The position numbers and the translations under genes are program-made. Shown piece after piece: positions 30,264 through 40,525 of a stretch of DNA of 58,678 nucleotides (position 1 is the stretch's first letter; the number at the start of each line of letters is the position of its first letter). The notes below the pieces were generated by a model. It made no database searches and had not been told where the DNA came from. It saw nothing but the letters and a program-made list of their open reading frames with translations. The stretch is from Streptococcus sp. SPS1 (GTDB taxonomy: Bacteria; Bacillota; Bacilli; Lactobacillales; Streptococcaceae): the NCBI RefSeq assembly GCF_030439915.1, contig NZ_JAQFJG010000011.1, positions 1-58,678 of the forward strand, given 5' to 3'.

Positions 30264-31343
30264 TTAGTTTGATTGTTTAAAAGCTTCCATCATCTCGATA
30301 AACTCGTCAAATAGGTAGCTTGCGTCGTGTGGACCAGGGGCTGCATCTGGATGGTATTGAACAGAGAAAGCAGGTTGGTATCTGTGACGCACACCTTCAA
30401 CTGACTTGTCATTGATTTCTTCGTGAGTAATGATCAAATGCTCTGGCAAATCCTCACGGCTAACTGCATAACCATGGTTTTGACTGGTAAAGTCTACACG
30501 TCCTGTTGCAATTTCACGTACCGCATGGTTAAAGCCACGGTGACCAAACTTCATTTTATAAGTCTTTGCACCATTAGCCATGGCAAAGAGTTGGTGACCC
30601 ATACAGATACCGAAGATTGGAATCTTTCCTTGCACACCACGAATCATATCGAGTGCAGCAGGAACATCTTCTGGGTTCCCAGGACCATTTGACAACATCA
30701 CTCCGTCAGGATTGAGATGGAGTATTTCTTCAGCCGTTGTTGTATATGGAACCACGGTCACATTACAGTTTCGCTTCGAAAGTTCACGTAGGATTGAGTG
30801 CTTGAGACCAAAGTCCACTAGCACCACGCTTAAACCAACTCCTGGAGCTGGATAGGATGTTTTAGTAGAAACCTGTTTGATATTATCTGTCGGCAATACT
30901 GTTGCTTGGAGCTGGTCAGTTACATGGTCCATGCTGTCCCCAATATGGGTCAAGGTTGCACGCATAGTACCATGCTTACGAATAATCTTGGTAAGAGCAC
31001 GTGTATCAATCCCTGAGATACCAGGAATTTTTTTAGCTTTCAAAAATTCATCCAAGGTCATTTGGTTGCGCCAGTTGCTAGCTCTACGCGCTTCTTCAAA
31101 AACAACGACTCCTTTACAAGTTGGAATGATGGATTCGTAATCATCACGATTAATTCCATAATTTCCCACCAAAGGATAAGTAAAGGTCAAGATTTGTCCA
31201 TTATAAGACTGGTCTGTAATGGATTCTTGGTAGCCGGTCATCCCTGTATTAAAGACGATTTCGCCTGTTACATCAATGTCTGCTCCGAAGGCCTTACCTT
31301 CAAAAACTGTGCCATCTTCTAATACTAGAAGTCTTTTTGTCAT
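30264..31343 (-). CDS. carA: carbamoyl phosphate synthase, small subunit
   Basis: A 359-residue glutaminase subunit. N-terminal domain with [20 protein letters not shown], then a class I glutamine amidotransferase domain with nucleophile in [13 protein letters not shown] and partners in [10 protein letters not shown] and [13 protein letters not shown]. It delivers ammonia to CarB. It follows pyrB by 49 bases (a small GACGC/GCGTC hairpin lies between). Confidence 0.97.
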   Translation of the reverse strand: MTKRLLVLEDGTVFEGKAFGADIDVTGEIVFNTGMTGYQESITDQSYNGQILTFTYPLVGNYGINRDDYESIIPTCKGVVVFEEARRASNWRNQMTLDEFLKAKKIPGISGIDTRALTKIIRKHGTMRATLTHIGDSMDHVTDQLQATVLPTDNIKQVSTKTSYPAPGVGLSVVLVDFGLKHSILRELSKRNCNVTVVPYTTTAEEILHLNPDGVMLSNGPGNPEDVPAALDMIRGVQGKIPIFGICMGHQLFAMANGAKTYKMKFGHRGFNHAVREIATGRVDFTSQNHGYAVSREDLPEHLIITHEEINDKSVEGVRHRYQPAFSVQYHPDAAPGPHDASYLFDEFIEMMEAFKQSN

Positions 31344-31392
31344 ATTCTCACCTCTCGTGGACGCTCACTGGCGTCTTTTAACGTCTTGTGTT

Positions 31393-32316
31393 TTAGTTGG
31401 CGTTTCTACTCGCCAGTACGGATTCTAAGATTGCCATTCGAACAAAGACACCATTGGTCATTTGTTCGACAATCCGTGATTTTGGTGCTTCAACCAAGTG
31501 GTCTGCGATTTCTACATCACGGTTGACTGGGGCCGGATGCATAAGGATTGCTGTTTCTTTCAAGCGCTCGTAACGTTCTTGTGTTAAGCCATGTTGGGCA
31601 TGGTAGTCTTCTTTGGAAAAGACAGCTCCACTATCATGGCGTTCATGTTGCACACGGAGAAACATCATGACATCCACCTGATCAATGATTTCATCAATGG
31701 TTACAAACTGTCCATAGTCTGCAAACTCTTGACTTCTCCATTCCTCAGGTCCAGCAAAATAAAGTTCTGCACCTAAGCGTTTCAAAATCTGCATATTGGA
31801 TTTGGCAACGCGTGAATGGTCCAAGTCACCTGCAATCGCAACCTTGAGACCCTCAAAATGACCAAATTCCTCATAAATGGTCATCAAATCAAGCAAGCTC
31901 TGGCTAGGATGTTGTCCCGAACCGTCTCCACCATTGATGATGGAAGTCGTAATCGTGGGACTTGCAATCAATTCTCTGTAATAGTCGACCTCTGGGTGGC
32001 GAATCACACAGACATCCACTCCTAAAGCAGACAGAGTCAAAATGGTATCATAAAGTGTCTCACCCTTATTAACCGAACTAGTCTTCACATCAAAGTCAAG
32101 TCGTTCCAATCCCAATTTAATCTCTGCCACTTCAAAGGACTTATGCGTCCGTGTAGAATCCTCAAAGAAGAGATTGGAAACAATCGGATGGTCTTCATAA
32201 GGAAGCTGAGCTCCGTTTTTAAACTCAATTCCTCGCTTGATCAATTTCATCACTTGATCGACAGTGAGGTCTTCCATGGACACCACATGGTTCAATGCTT
32301 GTTGATTTTCTGACAT
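31393..32316 (-). CDS. pyrB: aspartate carbamoyltransferase
   Basis: A 307-residue catalytic subunit condensing carbamoyl phosphate and aspartate. Carbamoyl-phosphate loop [13 protein letters not shown] (about 50-62) and [12 protein letters not shown] near the C-terminus. No regulatory PyrI is encoded, as is usual in Firmicutes. It lies 18 bases after pyrR in the pyrimidine operon. Confidence 0.97.
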   Translation of the reverse strand: MSENQQALNHVVSMEDLTVDQVMKLIKRGIEFKNGAQLPYEDHPIVSNLFFEDSTRTHKSFEVAEIKLGLERLDFDVKTSSVNKGETLYDTILTLSALGVDVCVIRHPEVDYYRELIASPTITTSIINGGDGSGQHPSQSLLDLMTIYEEFGHFEGLKVAIAGDLDHSRVAKSNMQILKRLGAELYFAGPEEWRSQEFADYGQFVTIDEIIDQVDVMMFLRVQHERHDSGAVFSKEDYHAQHGLTQERYERLKETAILMHPAPVNRDVEIADHLVEAPKSRIVEQMTNGVFVRMAILESVLASRNAN

Positions 32317-32334
32317 GGCTACTCCTTTAGCTTT

Positions 32335-32988
<654 letters not shown>

Positions 32989-33016
32989 TTTAAAGGAATA
33001 TTTAGTTATCAAATAC

Positions 33017-33045
33017 TATAGCACAAAGCATGCTTAAAATCAAGC
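33017..33045 (-). promoter_or_regulatory. pyr operon promoter
   Basis: Minus-strand TTGATT (33045-33040), 17 bases, TATAGT (33022-33017), giving a leader of about 150 bases before pyrR. Confidence 0.75.
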
Positions 33046-33066
33046 AAAAACTTTTAATTCCCCATC

Positions 33067-33696
33067 TTATAAATTGCTAAAGTCATATAACTGTGGGTAC
33101 TGGTCACACTCTGGATTTTTAGGATGACAAATAGCTCTTCCAAAATAAATCATGGCCTGATGGGCAGCTAACCACTGCTCCGGTGGCAAGATATCCATGA
33201 CCCGCTTTTCCACCTCAAGTGGTGTCGCTGATTTTTTGACGATATCGTGGTGTTTGCAAATACGCTCCACATGAGTATCCACTGCAAAAGCTGGAATCCC
33301 AAAGCCCACACTCATGACAACATTGGCTGTCTTGCGACCAACACCAGCCAAACTCTCTAATTCCTCACGTGTTTGAGGGACTTGACCATCAAAATCGTCT
33401 AGTAACTGTTGAGCACATTTTTTAAGGAATTTAGCCTTATTTCGATACAGTCCCAGGCGAGAAATGTGTGAGGCAATCTCACTCTCTGTCGCAACAGACA
33501 TGGCTTGTGGCGTTGGAAAGGCAGCAAAGAGACCTGGTGTGGCTTTATTTACTGCTGCATCCGTTGTCTGAGCTGACAACATGACCGCAACCAAGAGTTC
33601 AAAATGATTGGTAAAATCAAGACTGGGCTTGGCATCTGGAAACAGAGCAATGATTTCTTCCAGCACTTTTCGTGCTCGTTTTTTTGACAAAACCAT
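33067..33696 (-). CDS. nth: endonuclease III
   Basis: A 209-residue DNA glycosylase/AP lyase for oxidised pyrimidines. Helix-hairpin-helix LAGVGRKTANVVMS with the catalytic lysine, and catalytic aspartate in AFAVDTHVERI. The C-terminus has CHPKNPEC, the first two cysteines of the usual C-X6-C-X2-C-X5-C [4Fe-4S] loop, but continues DQYPQLYDF, so the last two ligands are absent. It overlaps the end of the upstream yceD gene by one base (TAATG). Confidence 0.93.
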   Translation of the reverse strand: MVLSKKRARKVLEEIIALFPDAKPSLDFTNHFELLVAVMLSAQTTDAAVNKATPGLFAAFPTPQAMSVATESEIASHISRLGLYRNKAKFLKKCAQQLLDDFDGQVPQTREELESLAGVGRKTANVVMSVGFGIPAFAVDTHVERICKHHDIVKKSATPLEVEKRVMDILPPEQWLAAHQAMIYFGRAICHPKNPECDQYPQLYDFSNL

Positions 33697-34238
33697 TATT
33701 CGTCTCCATCAAATAGTCCTTGTAAGCCAGCAAAAGGACTGTTTTCTTCTTTCTTAACTGCTTGTTGAGCTTGGTATTCTTCCTCTGTCATGATTTGCCA
33801 GTCATTTCCTGAAACAAATCCTTGACCAGCCTCTTCTTCAGCCGTCAAAACCTTGATAGGAATGTTTAGCAGAATATTGTCTGACACGCTCTCAGCAAGG
33901 TCTAGTTCTCCATTTTCGATAGGCAAGACCAAATCATCATCTAAAACTTCCTGATCTAGCTGGTTGGTTGCGCCTTCCATGAAAACTTCCGTTACTGGAT
34001 AAGATTCAACTAGCTCAACTGGTTCCATACTGCGACTTGAAGCAAGAACAATAGTATAAGATAGTTGATAATCTAAGAAATACATACGGTCTTCGTATTG
34101 TACTTTTCCAACTGCAAGGATATCTTTTACATCTAAAATTTCTTGATTACGTGCACGCAGGTCTGCGGCTAGGTCTAACGTTTGTTCAAAATGCAAGCCT
34201 TCAGACTGCTTACGAATTTCTTGAATATTTAATTTCAT
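33696..34238 (-). CDS. yceD: YceD/DUF177-family protein
   Basis: A 180-residue acidic protein of the DUF177 family: LNIQEIRKQSEGLHFEQTLD at the start and the strand-rich centre VGKVQYEDRMYFLDYQLSYT. In many bacteria the gene precedes rpmF and affects 23S rRNA/ribosome assembly; here nth follows instead. An extended -10 box TGGTATAAT (34275-34267) lies 29 bases upstream. Confidence 0.8.
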   Translation of the reverse strand: MKLNIQEIRKQSEGLHFEQTLDLAADLRARNQEILDVKDILAVGKVQYEDRMYFLDYQLSYTIVLASSRSMEPVELVESYPVTEVFMEGATNQLDQEVLDDDLVLPIENGELDLAESVSDNILLNIPIKVLTAEEEAGQGFVSGNDWQIMTEEEYQAQQAVKKEENSPFAGLQGLFDGDE

Positions 34239-34275
34239 ACTTCCTCCATAAAGATTTACTCTCTTGATTATACCA

Positions 34276-34803
34276 TGAAAAGGCTACAAATCAGCACACC
34301 AAACTTTGTAATTAAAATTCGATTTTCAACATATTTACTATGCTGTTTTTATTTTTTAGTGCTATACTACATCAGAGCAAGGAGAATGCTCACATGGAAG
34401 ACAAAGAACTCATTACTAATGCTTACCACACGGATTTTAGAGCATAGAATTTCCAGTTTTCTGTTGACAAAATTTCCTGAAAGTTATACGATAAAGATAC
34501 TAATACTCGGAGGTAAGGGAGACATGAACAACTAAGTCTATCAAATAAAGAACCTTTATTTAGTAGATCTTGTTTTTGTCTCTTTTTGTGGCTCTTTTCA
34601 TACTAGATTTTCTAGTATCTTGTCCCCATTGAAAATCAAAAAACTAGAAAGCTATGCTCCTCTTGGGTTGGGTTAGGCAACTCCAAGCTAGTTTGACGAG
34701 TTTTTCAACGAGGATAATAGAGTTTTGACAGTGACTTTGGGCTCTACTAGATAAAGTAGAGCTTTTTGTTATGCACTATAGACATTATAGAAAGGGCAAT
34801 CAT
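34276..34803 (+). other. spacer with orphan promoter, RBS and decayed sequence before the ABC-F gene
   Basis: A promoter TTGACA (34464-34469), 17 bases, TACGAT (34487-34492) is followed by GGAGG and an ATG that reads only three codons before TAA, which looks like the 5' remnant of a lost gene. 34617-34720 resembles a worn BOX-like repeat (TGAAAATCAAAAAACTAG...). 34741-34767 is a hairpin, GCTCTACT/AGTAGAGC plus TTTTT, directly before the ABC-F gene. TTGACA at 34725 with TAGATA at 34748 may be that gene's promoter. Confidence 0.45.
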
Positions 34804-36330
34804 ATGATAAAAATCAATCATCTGACCATCACACAAAACAAAGATTTACGAGACCTTGTCTCTGATCTAACCATGACCATCCAAGACTGGGAAAAGGTTG
34901 CTATTATTGGCGAAGAAGGAAATGGTAAATCAACCTTACTTAAAACTTTAATGAGAGAAACTTTACCTGATTTCACTATCAGGGGAGACATTCAATCTGA
35001 TTATCAATCAATAGCCTACATTCCTCAAAAAATCCCTGAGAACCTGAAAAAGAAAACTTTACACGACTACTTCTTTTTAGATTATATTGATTTAGACTAC
35101 AGTGTCCTCTATCGTTTGGCTGAGGAGTTGCATTTTGATAGCAATCGTTTTGCTAGTAACCAAGAGATTGGCAGTCTATCAGGGGGCGAAGCTTTGAAAA
35201 TTCAGCTTATCCATGAGTTAGCCAAACCCTTTGAAATTCTATTTTTAGATGAACCTTCAAATGACCTAGACCTTGAGACGGTTGATTGGCTAAAAGGTCA
35301 AATTCGTAAGATTAGACAAACCGTTATTTTCATCTCCCATGATGAAGACTTTCTTTCTGAAACGGCAGATACTATTGTTCACTTGCGACTGGTCAAGCAC
35401 CGTAAAGAAGCGGAAACGCTAGTAGAGCATTTAGACTATGATCGCTATAGTGAGCAGAGAAAGGCTAATTTTGCCAGACAAAGCCAGCAAGCTGCTAACG
35501 ACCAAAGAGCCTATGATAAAACCATGGAAAAACATCGGCGAGTCAAGCAAAATGTAGAAACTGCGCTTCGAGCTACTAAAGATAGTACTGCCGGTCGCCT
35601 ATTGGCTAAAAAGATGAAAAATGTTCTATCTCAAGAAAAACGCTTTGAAAAGACAGCTCAGTCCATGACCCAAAAACCGCTTGAAGAGGAAGAAATCAGA
35701 CTTTTCTTCTCAGATATACAGCCATTACCTGCTTCTAAAGTCTTAATCCAACTGGAAAAGGAAAATTGGGTCATTGGCGACCGAGTTTTGGTTCAAAAAC
35801 TACAACTAACTGTCCATGGCCAAGAAAAAATCGGTATCATCGGCCCAAATGGTGTTGGAAAATCAACTCTGTTAGCCAAGTTTCAACAACTGCTTAGCGC
35901 CAAAAGAGAAATTTCGCTTGGTTTTATGCCACAAGATTACCACAAGAAACTGCAATTGGATTTATCCCCAATAGCCTATCTCAGCAAAACTGGGGAAAAA
36001 GAGGAACTACAGAAAATCCAATCTCACTTAGCCAGTCTCAATTTCAGTTATCCAGAAATGCAGCATCAAATTCGCTCCTTATCTGGCGGACAACAAGGCA
36101 AACTCCTGCTTTTGGATTTAGTCTTGCGCAAACCAAACTTTCTCCTGCTGGATGAGCCCACACGAAACTTTTCTCCAACTTCTCAACCCCAAATCAGAAA
36201 ACTCTTTGCAACCTATCCAGGCGGTATCATCACTGTTTCGCATGACCGTCGTTTCTTAAAAGAGGTCTGTTCAAGCATCTACCGCTTAACAGAACACGGT
36301 CTGGAGCTAGTTAATTTAGAAGATTTATAA
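34804..36330 (+). CDS. ABC-F family ATPase
   Basis: A 508-residue soluble protein with two nucleotide-binding domains and no membrane part. Walker A GEEGNGKST and GPNGVGKST, signatures LSGGEALKIQ and LSGGQQGKLL, Walker B LFLDEPSNDLD and FLLLDEPTRNFSPTS, and a charged helical linker (about 215-300) as in ABC-F proteins that act on the ribosome. ATG 34804 has AAAGGG upstream; an ATG at 34771 lies before that site. Antibiotic-resistance and housekeeping translation roles cannot be told apart by eye. Confidence 0.8.
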   Translation: MIKINHLTITQNKDLRDLVSDLTMTIQDWEKVAIIGEEGNGKSTLLKTLMRETLPDFTIRGDIQSDYQSIAYIPQKIPENLKKKTLHDYFFLDYIDLDYSVLYRLAEELHFDSNRFASNQEIGSLSGGEALKIQLIHELAKPFEILFLDEPSNDLDLETVDWLKGQIRKIRQTVIFISHDEDFLSETADTIVHLRLVKHRKEAETLVEHLDYDRYSEQRKANFARQSQQAANDQRAYDKTMEKHRRVKQNVETALRATKDSTAGRLLAKKMKNVLSQEKRFEKTAQSMTQKPLEEEEIRLFFSDIQPLPASKVLIQLEKENWVIGDRVLVQKLQLTVHGQEKIGIIGPNGVGKSTLLAKFQQLLSAKREISLGFMPQDYHKKLQLDLSPIAYLSKTGEKEELQKIQSHLASLNFSYPEMQHQIRSLSGGQQGKLLLLDLVLRKPNFLLLDEPTRNFSPTSQPQIRKLFATYPGGIITVSHDRRFLKEVCSSIYRLTEHGLELVNLEDL

Positions 36331-36401
36331 ATTTGCAACATAGCAGATAGGTGGGGCAAAAACACAATTTTAGGAGAAGAGAAAGTAAATCTTCCCATAA
36401 T

Positions 36402-36447
36402 AAAACGCATAATATCAAGATTTGCACACCTGATATTATGCGTTTTT
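36402..36447. terminator. long hairpin repeat acting as terminator
   Basis: AAAACGCATAATATCA and TGATATTATGCGTTTT are perfect 16-bp arms around a 13-base loop. It lies between the converging ABC-F and htpX genes. The same arms occur at 40421-40467, and one arm alone at 20624. Confidence 0.8.
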
Positions 36448-36479
36448 CAGATTTTAAAGGCTTTTTCCCAGCCTTCATT

Positions 36480-37379
36480 TTACATATGTTTCAAACGTTC
36501 AATCCGTTCTGAGATAGGTGGGTGGGTATAAAAGAGTTTTTGGAACCCTCCCCCTTTCTTGGGATCATTGATATAAAGTGCACTGCTGGCATCATCGACA
36601 GGACGACTCATCGGTTTACTATTATCCAACTTACGTAGAGCATTTATCATCCCTTGTGGATTGCGAGTCAACTCGACACTGGAAGCATCAGCTAGGAATT
36701 CCCTCTGACGAGAAATAGCTAGTTGCACCAAGGTTGCAGCGAGAGGTGCCAGCACAATTGCAAGTAGGGAAACCACTAGCATAATGATTTCAAGACCATT
36801 TCCATCTCGGTCATCGTCACTTCGTCTGCGACCTGCTCCACCCCACCACATCATACGACCTGCCATACTAGAAAGCATGGTGATAGCACTGGCAAGGGCA
36901 ACGGCAATAGTCGAAATTCTAATATCGTAGTTACGGATATGACTGACTTCATGACCCATAACAGCTTCTAGCTCCTCACGATTCATGATAGCTAGGAGAC
37001 CTGAAGTCGCAGCAACCGCCGCGTTTTGAGGGTTAGAACCTGTAGCAAAGGCGTTTAAGGCTGGATCATCAATGATGAAAACACGGGGCATAGGAATCTG
37101 AGCGACCATAGCCATATCTTCTACTACATGGTAGAGGTCTGGTGCCGTTTGTTCATCCACCTCACGCGCTCCATTCATGGACATGACAATCTCTGTCGAT
37201 TGAAAAATCATGGACAAGGCATAGATAAAGCCGATAATCAGAGCGATAACCAAACCACCAAGCCCAGATCGCATAAAGAGGTAACCAACCGCATAACCAA
37301 CAAGAGCTAAGAGTAGGAAAAATACCAGCAACAAAATCCAGGTTTTTCGTTTATTGCTTGCAATTTGATCAAACAACAT
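36480..37379 (-). CDS. htpX: membrane zinc metalloprotease HtpX
   Basis: A 299-residue M48 protease: two N-terminal membrane helices, zinc site [14 protein letters not shown] (HExxH) with third ligand in [14 protein letters not shown], and two further helices around 190-225. It degrades misfolded membrane proteins. ATG 37379 follows the lemA stop by one base; the GTG 9 bases earlier lies inside lemA. Paired with lemA as in most streptococci. Confidence 0.93.
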   Translation of the reverse strand: MLFDQIASNKRKTWILLLVFFLLLALVGYAVGYLFMRSGLGGLVIALIIGFIYALSMIFQSTEIVMSMNGAREVDEQTAPDLYHVVEDMAMVAQIPMPRVFIIDDPALNAFATGSNPQNAAVAATSGLLAIMNREELEAVMGHEVSHIRNYDIRISTIAVALASAITMLSSMAGRMMWWGGAGRRRSDDDRDGNGLEIIMLVVSLLAIVLAPLAATLVQLAISRQREFLADASSVELTRNPQGMINALRKLDNSKPMSRPVDDASSALYINDPKKGGGFQKLFYTHPPISERIERLKHM

Positions 37380-37380
37380 C

Positions 37381-37941
37381 TTAGTCACCTAAACCGCTAA
37401 AATCAACTTTAGGAACTACCTTTTCCTCTTCTGGTGTTTGAAGGAAATCTGCTGCTTTAAATCCAAACATTCCAGCGATAATATTGCTTGGGAAAGTTTC
37501 TAATTTTACATTGTAGTTGCTGACAACACTGTTATAAAGTTGACGAGAGTAAGAGATTTTATTTTCTGTGTTTGTCAATTCCTCTTGCAATTTAACAAAG
37601 TTTGCACTAGCTTTCAAATCTGGATAGCTTTCTGCAACTGCAAAAATACCTGAAACCTGACGAGTGAGGGCATCACTAGCTTTCATAGCTTCTGCTGGTG
37701 AAGTCGCTGCCGCCACTTGGTTACGCAGTTCTGCCACCTTTTCAAGGGTAGAACCTTCATATTTGGCATAACCTTTTACAGTCTCAATCAAGTTTGGCAA
37801 GAGATCATTTCGACGTTTCAACTGAACATCAATCTGACTCCAAGCCTCCTTTGTTTGCATACGATTCTTAACCAAACCGTTATAGCTAACAATCACAAAA
37901 ATAACAATAAGAGCTAAAACTCCAAGAATAATCCAAGTCAT
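37381..37941 (-). CDS. lemA: LemA family protein
   Basis: A 186-residue protein with one N-terminal membrane helix ([20 protein letters not shown]) and a helical-bundle domain with [26 protein letters not shown] (quoted parts: [12 protein letters not shown]) and [14 protein letters not shown] C-terminal motif [20 protein letters not shown]. Function unclear; linked to the HtpX protease by operon position. Confidence 0.9.
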   Translation of the reverse strand: MTWIILGVLALIVIFVIVSYNGLVKNRMQTKEAWSQIDVQLKRRNDLLPNLIETVKGYAKYEGSTLEKVAELRNQVAAATSPAEAMKASDALTRQVSGIFAVAESYPDLKASANFVKLQEELTNTENKISYSRQLYNSVVSNYNVKLETFPSNIIAGMFGFKAADFLQTPEEEKVVPKVDFSGLGD

Positions 37942-38034
37942 TATATAAGTCCTTTCTGCTTTTAGATTAGTACCAGTATATCAAATTTTTAATGATTGTG
38001 GTAAAATAAGATGATACTAAAGAAGGAAATAACT

Positions 38035-38748
38035 ATGAAACCAGAAACATTTTACAACTTGCTTGCCGAGCAAAATCTTCCACTTTCGGACCAGCAGAAA
38101 GAACAATTTGAACGTTATTTTGAACTCTTGGTCGAGTGGAATGAAAAGATTAATTTAACAGCTATTACGGACAAGGATGAAGTTTATCTCAAACATTTTT
38201 ACGATTCGATTGCGCCTATTCTGCAAGGTTTGATTCCCAATGAAACTATCAAACTTCTTGATATTGGAGCTGGGGCAGGATTTCCTAGTCTTCCTATGAA
38301 AATCCTCTATCCTCAGTTAGATGTGACCATCATTGATTCTCTCAACAAGCGCATCAACTTCCTCCAACTTTTGGCTCAAGAACTGGATTTGGACGATGTT
38401 CATTTCTACCATGGACGTGCAGAAGACTTGGCCCAAGACAAAAACTTCCGTGCTCAATATGATTTTGTAACAGCTCGTGCTGTAGCCCGTATGCAGGTCT
38501 TGTCTGAATTGACTATTCCCTACCTTAAAGTTGGCGGGAAACTATTGGCACTCAAGGCCAGCAATGCGCCTGAGGAGTTATTAGAAGCTAAGAATGCCCT
38601 CAACCTCCTCTTCAGTAAAGTCGAAGACAATCTCAACTACGCCCTACCAAATGGAGATCCGCGCTACATCACAGTGGTGGAAAAGAAAAAAGAAACGCCA
38701 AATAAATATCCAAGAAAGGCTGGCATGCCAAATAAACGCCCGCTTTAA
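38035..38748 (+). CDS. rsmG: 16S rRNA (guanine-527-N7)-methyltransferase
   Basis: A 237-residue SAM-dependent methyltransferase of the RsmG/GidB family: [20 protein letters not shown] followed by SAM-binding [18 protein letters not shown], then [18 protein letters not shown]. It modifies G527 of 16S rRNA. ATG 38035 has AGAAGGAAA before it, better than the ATG at 38011. An extended -10 (TGGTAAAAT) lies upstream, back to back with the lemA promoter. Confidence 0.95.
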   Translation: MKPETFYNLLAEQNLPLSDQQKEQFERYFELLVEWNEKINLTAITDKDEVYLKHFYDSIAPILQGLIPNETIKLLDIGAGAGFPSLPMKILYPQLDVTIIDSLNKRINFLQLLAQELDLDDVHFYHGRAEDLAQDKNFRAQYDFVTARAVARMQVLSELTIPYLKVGGKLLALKASNAPEELLEAKNALNLLFSKVEDNLNYALPNGDPRYITVVEKKKETPNKYPRKAGMPNKRPL

Positions 38749-38767
38749 TCTTTTTAGTAAAAAAATA

Positions 38768-38880
38768 TTTACAAAGTCAGCCTCGCTCTTTTATTTTTAG
38801 GCTCGGGAAAAAATGATTTACAAAATCAACCTCGCTCTTTTATTTCTAGGCTCGGGAAAAAATGATTTACAAAATCATTT
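38768..38880 (+). repeat. 49-bp tandem repeat before pyrP
   Basis: Two full units starting TTTACAAARTCARCCTCGCT (38768-38816 and 38817-38865) and a partial third from 38866. Each unit holds AGCCT or ACCT...AGGCT, a weak terminator-like pair after rsmG. The third copy supplies the -35 of the pyrP promoter. Confidence 0.75.
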
Positions 38881-38894
38881 TTTTCTGCTATACT
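38866..38894 (+). promoter_or_regulatory. pyrP promoter
   Basis: TTTACA (38866-38871), 17 bases, TATACT (38889-38894). Confidence 0.7.
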
Positions 38895-38916
38895 ATCACA
38901 AGCAAAGGTTTTTAAT

Positions 38917-39028
38917 GTCATCCCGTGAGGTGACGAAGACGCAGAAATACTTGAAACTCTTTAAAGTCTAGATTTTAGAGAAGTCTTACTCTGAGGGCCT
39001 ATTGCTGTAAAATAATGGGCTCTTTTTT
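38917..39028 (+). promoter_or_regulatory. PyrR-type attenuator of the uracil permease gene
   Basis: GTCATCCCGTGAGGTGAC (38917-38934) is the PyrR-binding stem-loop with the same CCCGTGAGG loop as in the pyr leader. A weak terminator-like stem (GAG, 2-base bulge, CCTATT paired with AATGGGCTC, then TTTTTT; 38993-39026) ends just before the gene. UMP-bound PyrR should stop transcription here. Confidence 0.8.
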
Positions 39029-39050
39029 GATGCCCAAAAGTGAGGTTTAT

Positions 39051-40334
39051 ATGAAACAAGAATCAACTGTTGATTTGTTACTAGACGTTGACCAACGTCC
39101 TTCGGCTGGAAAAGGAATTCTCCTTAGTTTCCAACACGTTTTCGCCATGTTTGGTGCGACCATCTTGGTACCATTGATTTTGGGAATGCCTGTATCTGTT
39201 GCCCTTTTTGCTTCAGGTGTTGGGACACTCATCTACATGATTTCAACTGGTTTTAAAGTTCCAGTTTATCTAGGTTCTTCATTTGCCTTTATCACAGCAA
39301 TGTCACTGGCTATGAAAGAAATGGGTGGTGATGTATCTGCTGCCCAAACAGGGGTTATCTTGACTGGTTTGGTCTATGTCCTTGTGGCTGCTGGTGTTCG
39401 TTTTGCAGGTACAAAATGGATTGATAAACTCTTGCCACCAATCATCATCGGACCTATGATCATCGTTATCGGTCTTGGACTTGCAGGCTCAGCTGTTACC
39501 AATGCAGGTCTTGTAGCAGATGGAAATTGGAAAAATGCTCTTGTAGCCGTTGTTACTTTCTTGATTGCTGCCTTTATCAATACAAAAGGAAAAGGCTTCC
39601 TACGAATCATTCCATTCCTCTTTGCCATTATCGGTGGTTACCTCTTCGCACTAACCCTTGGTTTGGTTGACTTTACACCAGTTCTAAAAGCTAACTGGTT
39701 TGAAATTCCTGGTTTCTACTTGCCATTTAGCACAGGTGGTGCCTTTAAAGAATACAATCTTTACTTTGGGCCAGAAACCATCGCCATCTTGCCAATCGCT
39801 ATCGTAACAATTTCTGAACACATCGGAGACCATACTGTTTTGGGTCAAATCTGTGGCCGTCAATTCTTGAAAGAACCAGGCCTTCACCGTACTCTTCTTG
39901 GTGACGGTATCGCAACTTCAGTTTCTGCCTTCCTTGGTGGACCAGCCAATACAACTTACGGAGAAAATACAGGGGTTATCGGTATGACTCGTATCGCTTC
40001 TGTCTCAGTTATCCGTAACGCTGCCTTCATCGCGATTGCCCTTAGCTTCCTTGGTAAATTCACTGCTTTGATTTCAACCATTCCAAACGCTGTACTTGGT
40101 GGTATGTCAATCCTTCTCTATGGAGTTATCGCCAGCAACGGTTTGAAAGTCTTGATTAAAGAACGTGTTGATTTTGCTCAAATGCGTAACCTAATCATCG
40201 CAAGTGCTATGTTGGTCCTTGGACTTGGAGGAGCTATCCTTAAACTCGGTCCAGTTACCCTTTCAGGAACTGCCCTATCAGCCATGACAGGAATCATCTT
40301 GAACTTAATCTTGCCATACGAAAATAAAGACTAA
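39051..40334 (+). CDS. pyrP: uracil permease
   Basis: A 427-residue NCS2-family transporter with about 12-14 membrane segments, importing uracil with protons. Family motifs include FGATILVPLILGMPVSVALF near the N-terminus and TISEHIGDHTVLGQICGR with the substrate-binding glutamate. GGPANTTYGENTGVIGMT is the second half-helix motif. ATG 39051 (GAGG 6 bases before it) is preferred to 39015, which lies inside the attenuator. Confidence 0.95.
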   Translation: MKQESTVDLLLDVDQRPSAGKGILLSFQHVFAMFGATILVPLILGMPVSVALFASGVGTLIYMISTGFKVPVYLGSSFAFITAMSLAMKEMGGDVSAAQTGVILTGLVYVLVAAGVRFAGTKWIDKLLPPIIIGPMIIVIGLGLAGSAVTNAGLVADGNWKNALVAVVTFLIAAFINTKGKGFLRIIPFLFAIIGGYLFALTLGLVDFTPVLKANWFEIPGFYLPFSTGGAFKEYNLYFGPETIAILPIAIVTISEHIGDHTVLGQICGRQFLKEPGLHRTLLGDGIATSVSAFLGGPANTTYGENTGVIGMTRIASVSVIRNAAFIAIALSFLGKFTALISTIPNAVLGGMSILLYGVIASNGLKVLIKERVDFAQMRNLIIASAMLVLGLGGAILKLGPVTLSGTALSAMTGIILNLILPYENKD

Positions 40335-40347
40335 GAATCTAAACACC

Positions 40348-40379
40348 AAATCCGCTCAGACAACTGAGTGGATTTTTTT
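40348..40379 (+). terminator. pyrP terminator
   Basis: AAATCCGCTCAG / CTGAGTGGATTT with a 4-base loop, then TTTT. Confidence 0.85.
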
Positions 40380-40420
40380 CGTACACTATAATACAAATAT
40401 CTGTAAATTGTTAAAATCAA

Positions 40421-40467
40421 AAAACGTATAATATCAGGTATTCTAAAACCTTGATACTATACGTTTT
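40421..40467. repeat. hairpin repeat, third copy
   Basis: Arms AAAACGTATAATATCAGG and CCTTGATACTATACGTTTT pair with two defects. Related to 36402-36447 and 20624-20642. It separates the converging pyrP and ffh transcripts. Confidence 0.7.
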
Positions 40468-40525
40468 ATCATAGAAATTTTTACTTCATTTTCTCATCAA
40501 ATGAGATTTGCATCAATCCCTTATC

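Noticed and set aside
34275..34535. 86-codon frame upstream of the ABC-F gene
   Set aside because: No RBS, no family resemblance, it crosses an apparent promoter, and its start overlaps the yceD promoter region.
38768..38880. CRISPR-like array
   Set aside because: The units are contiguous tandem copies without spacers, and there are no cas genes.
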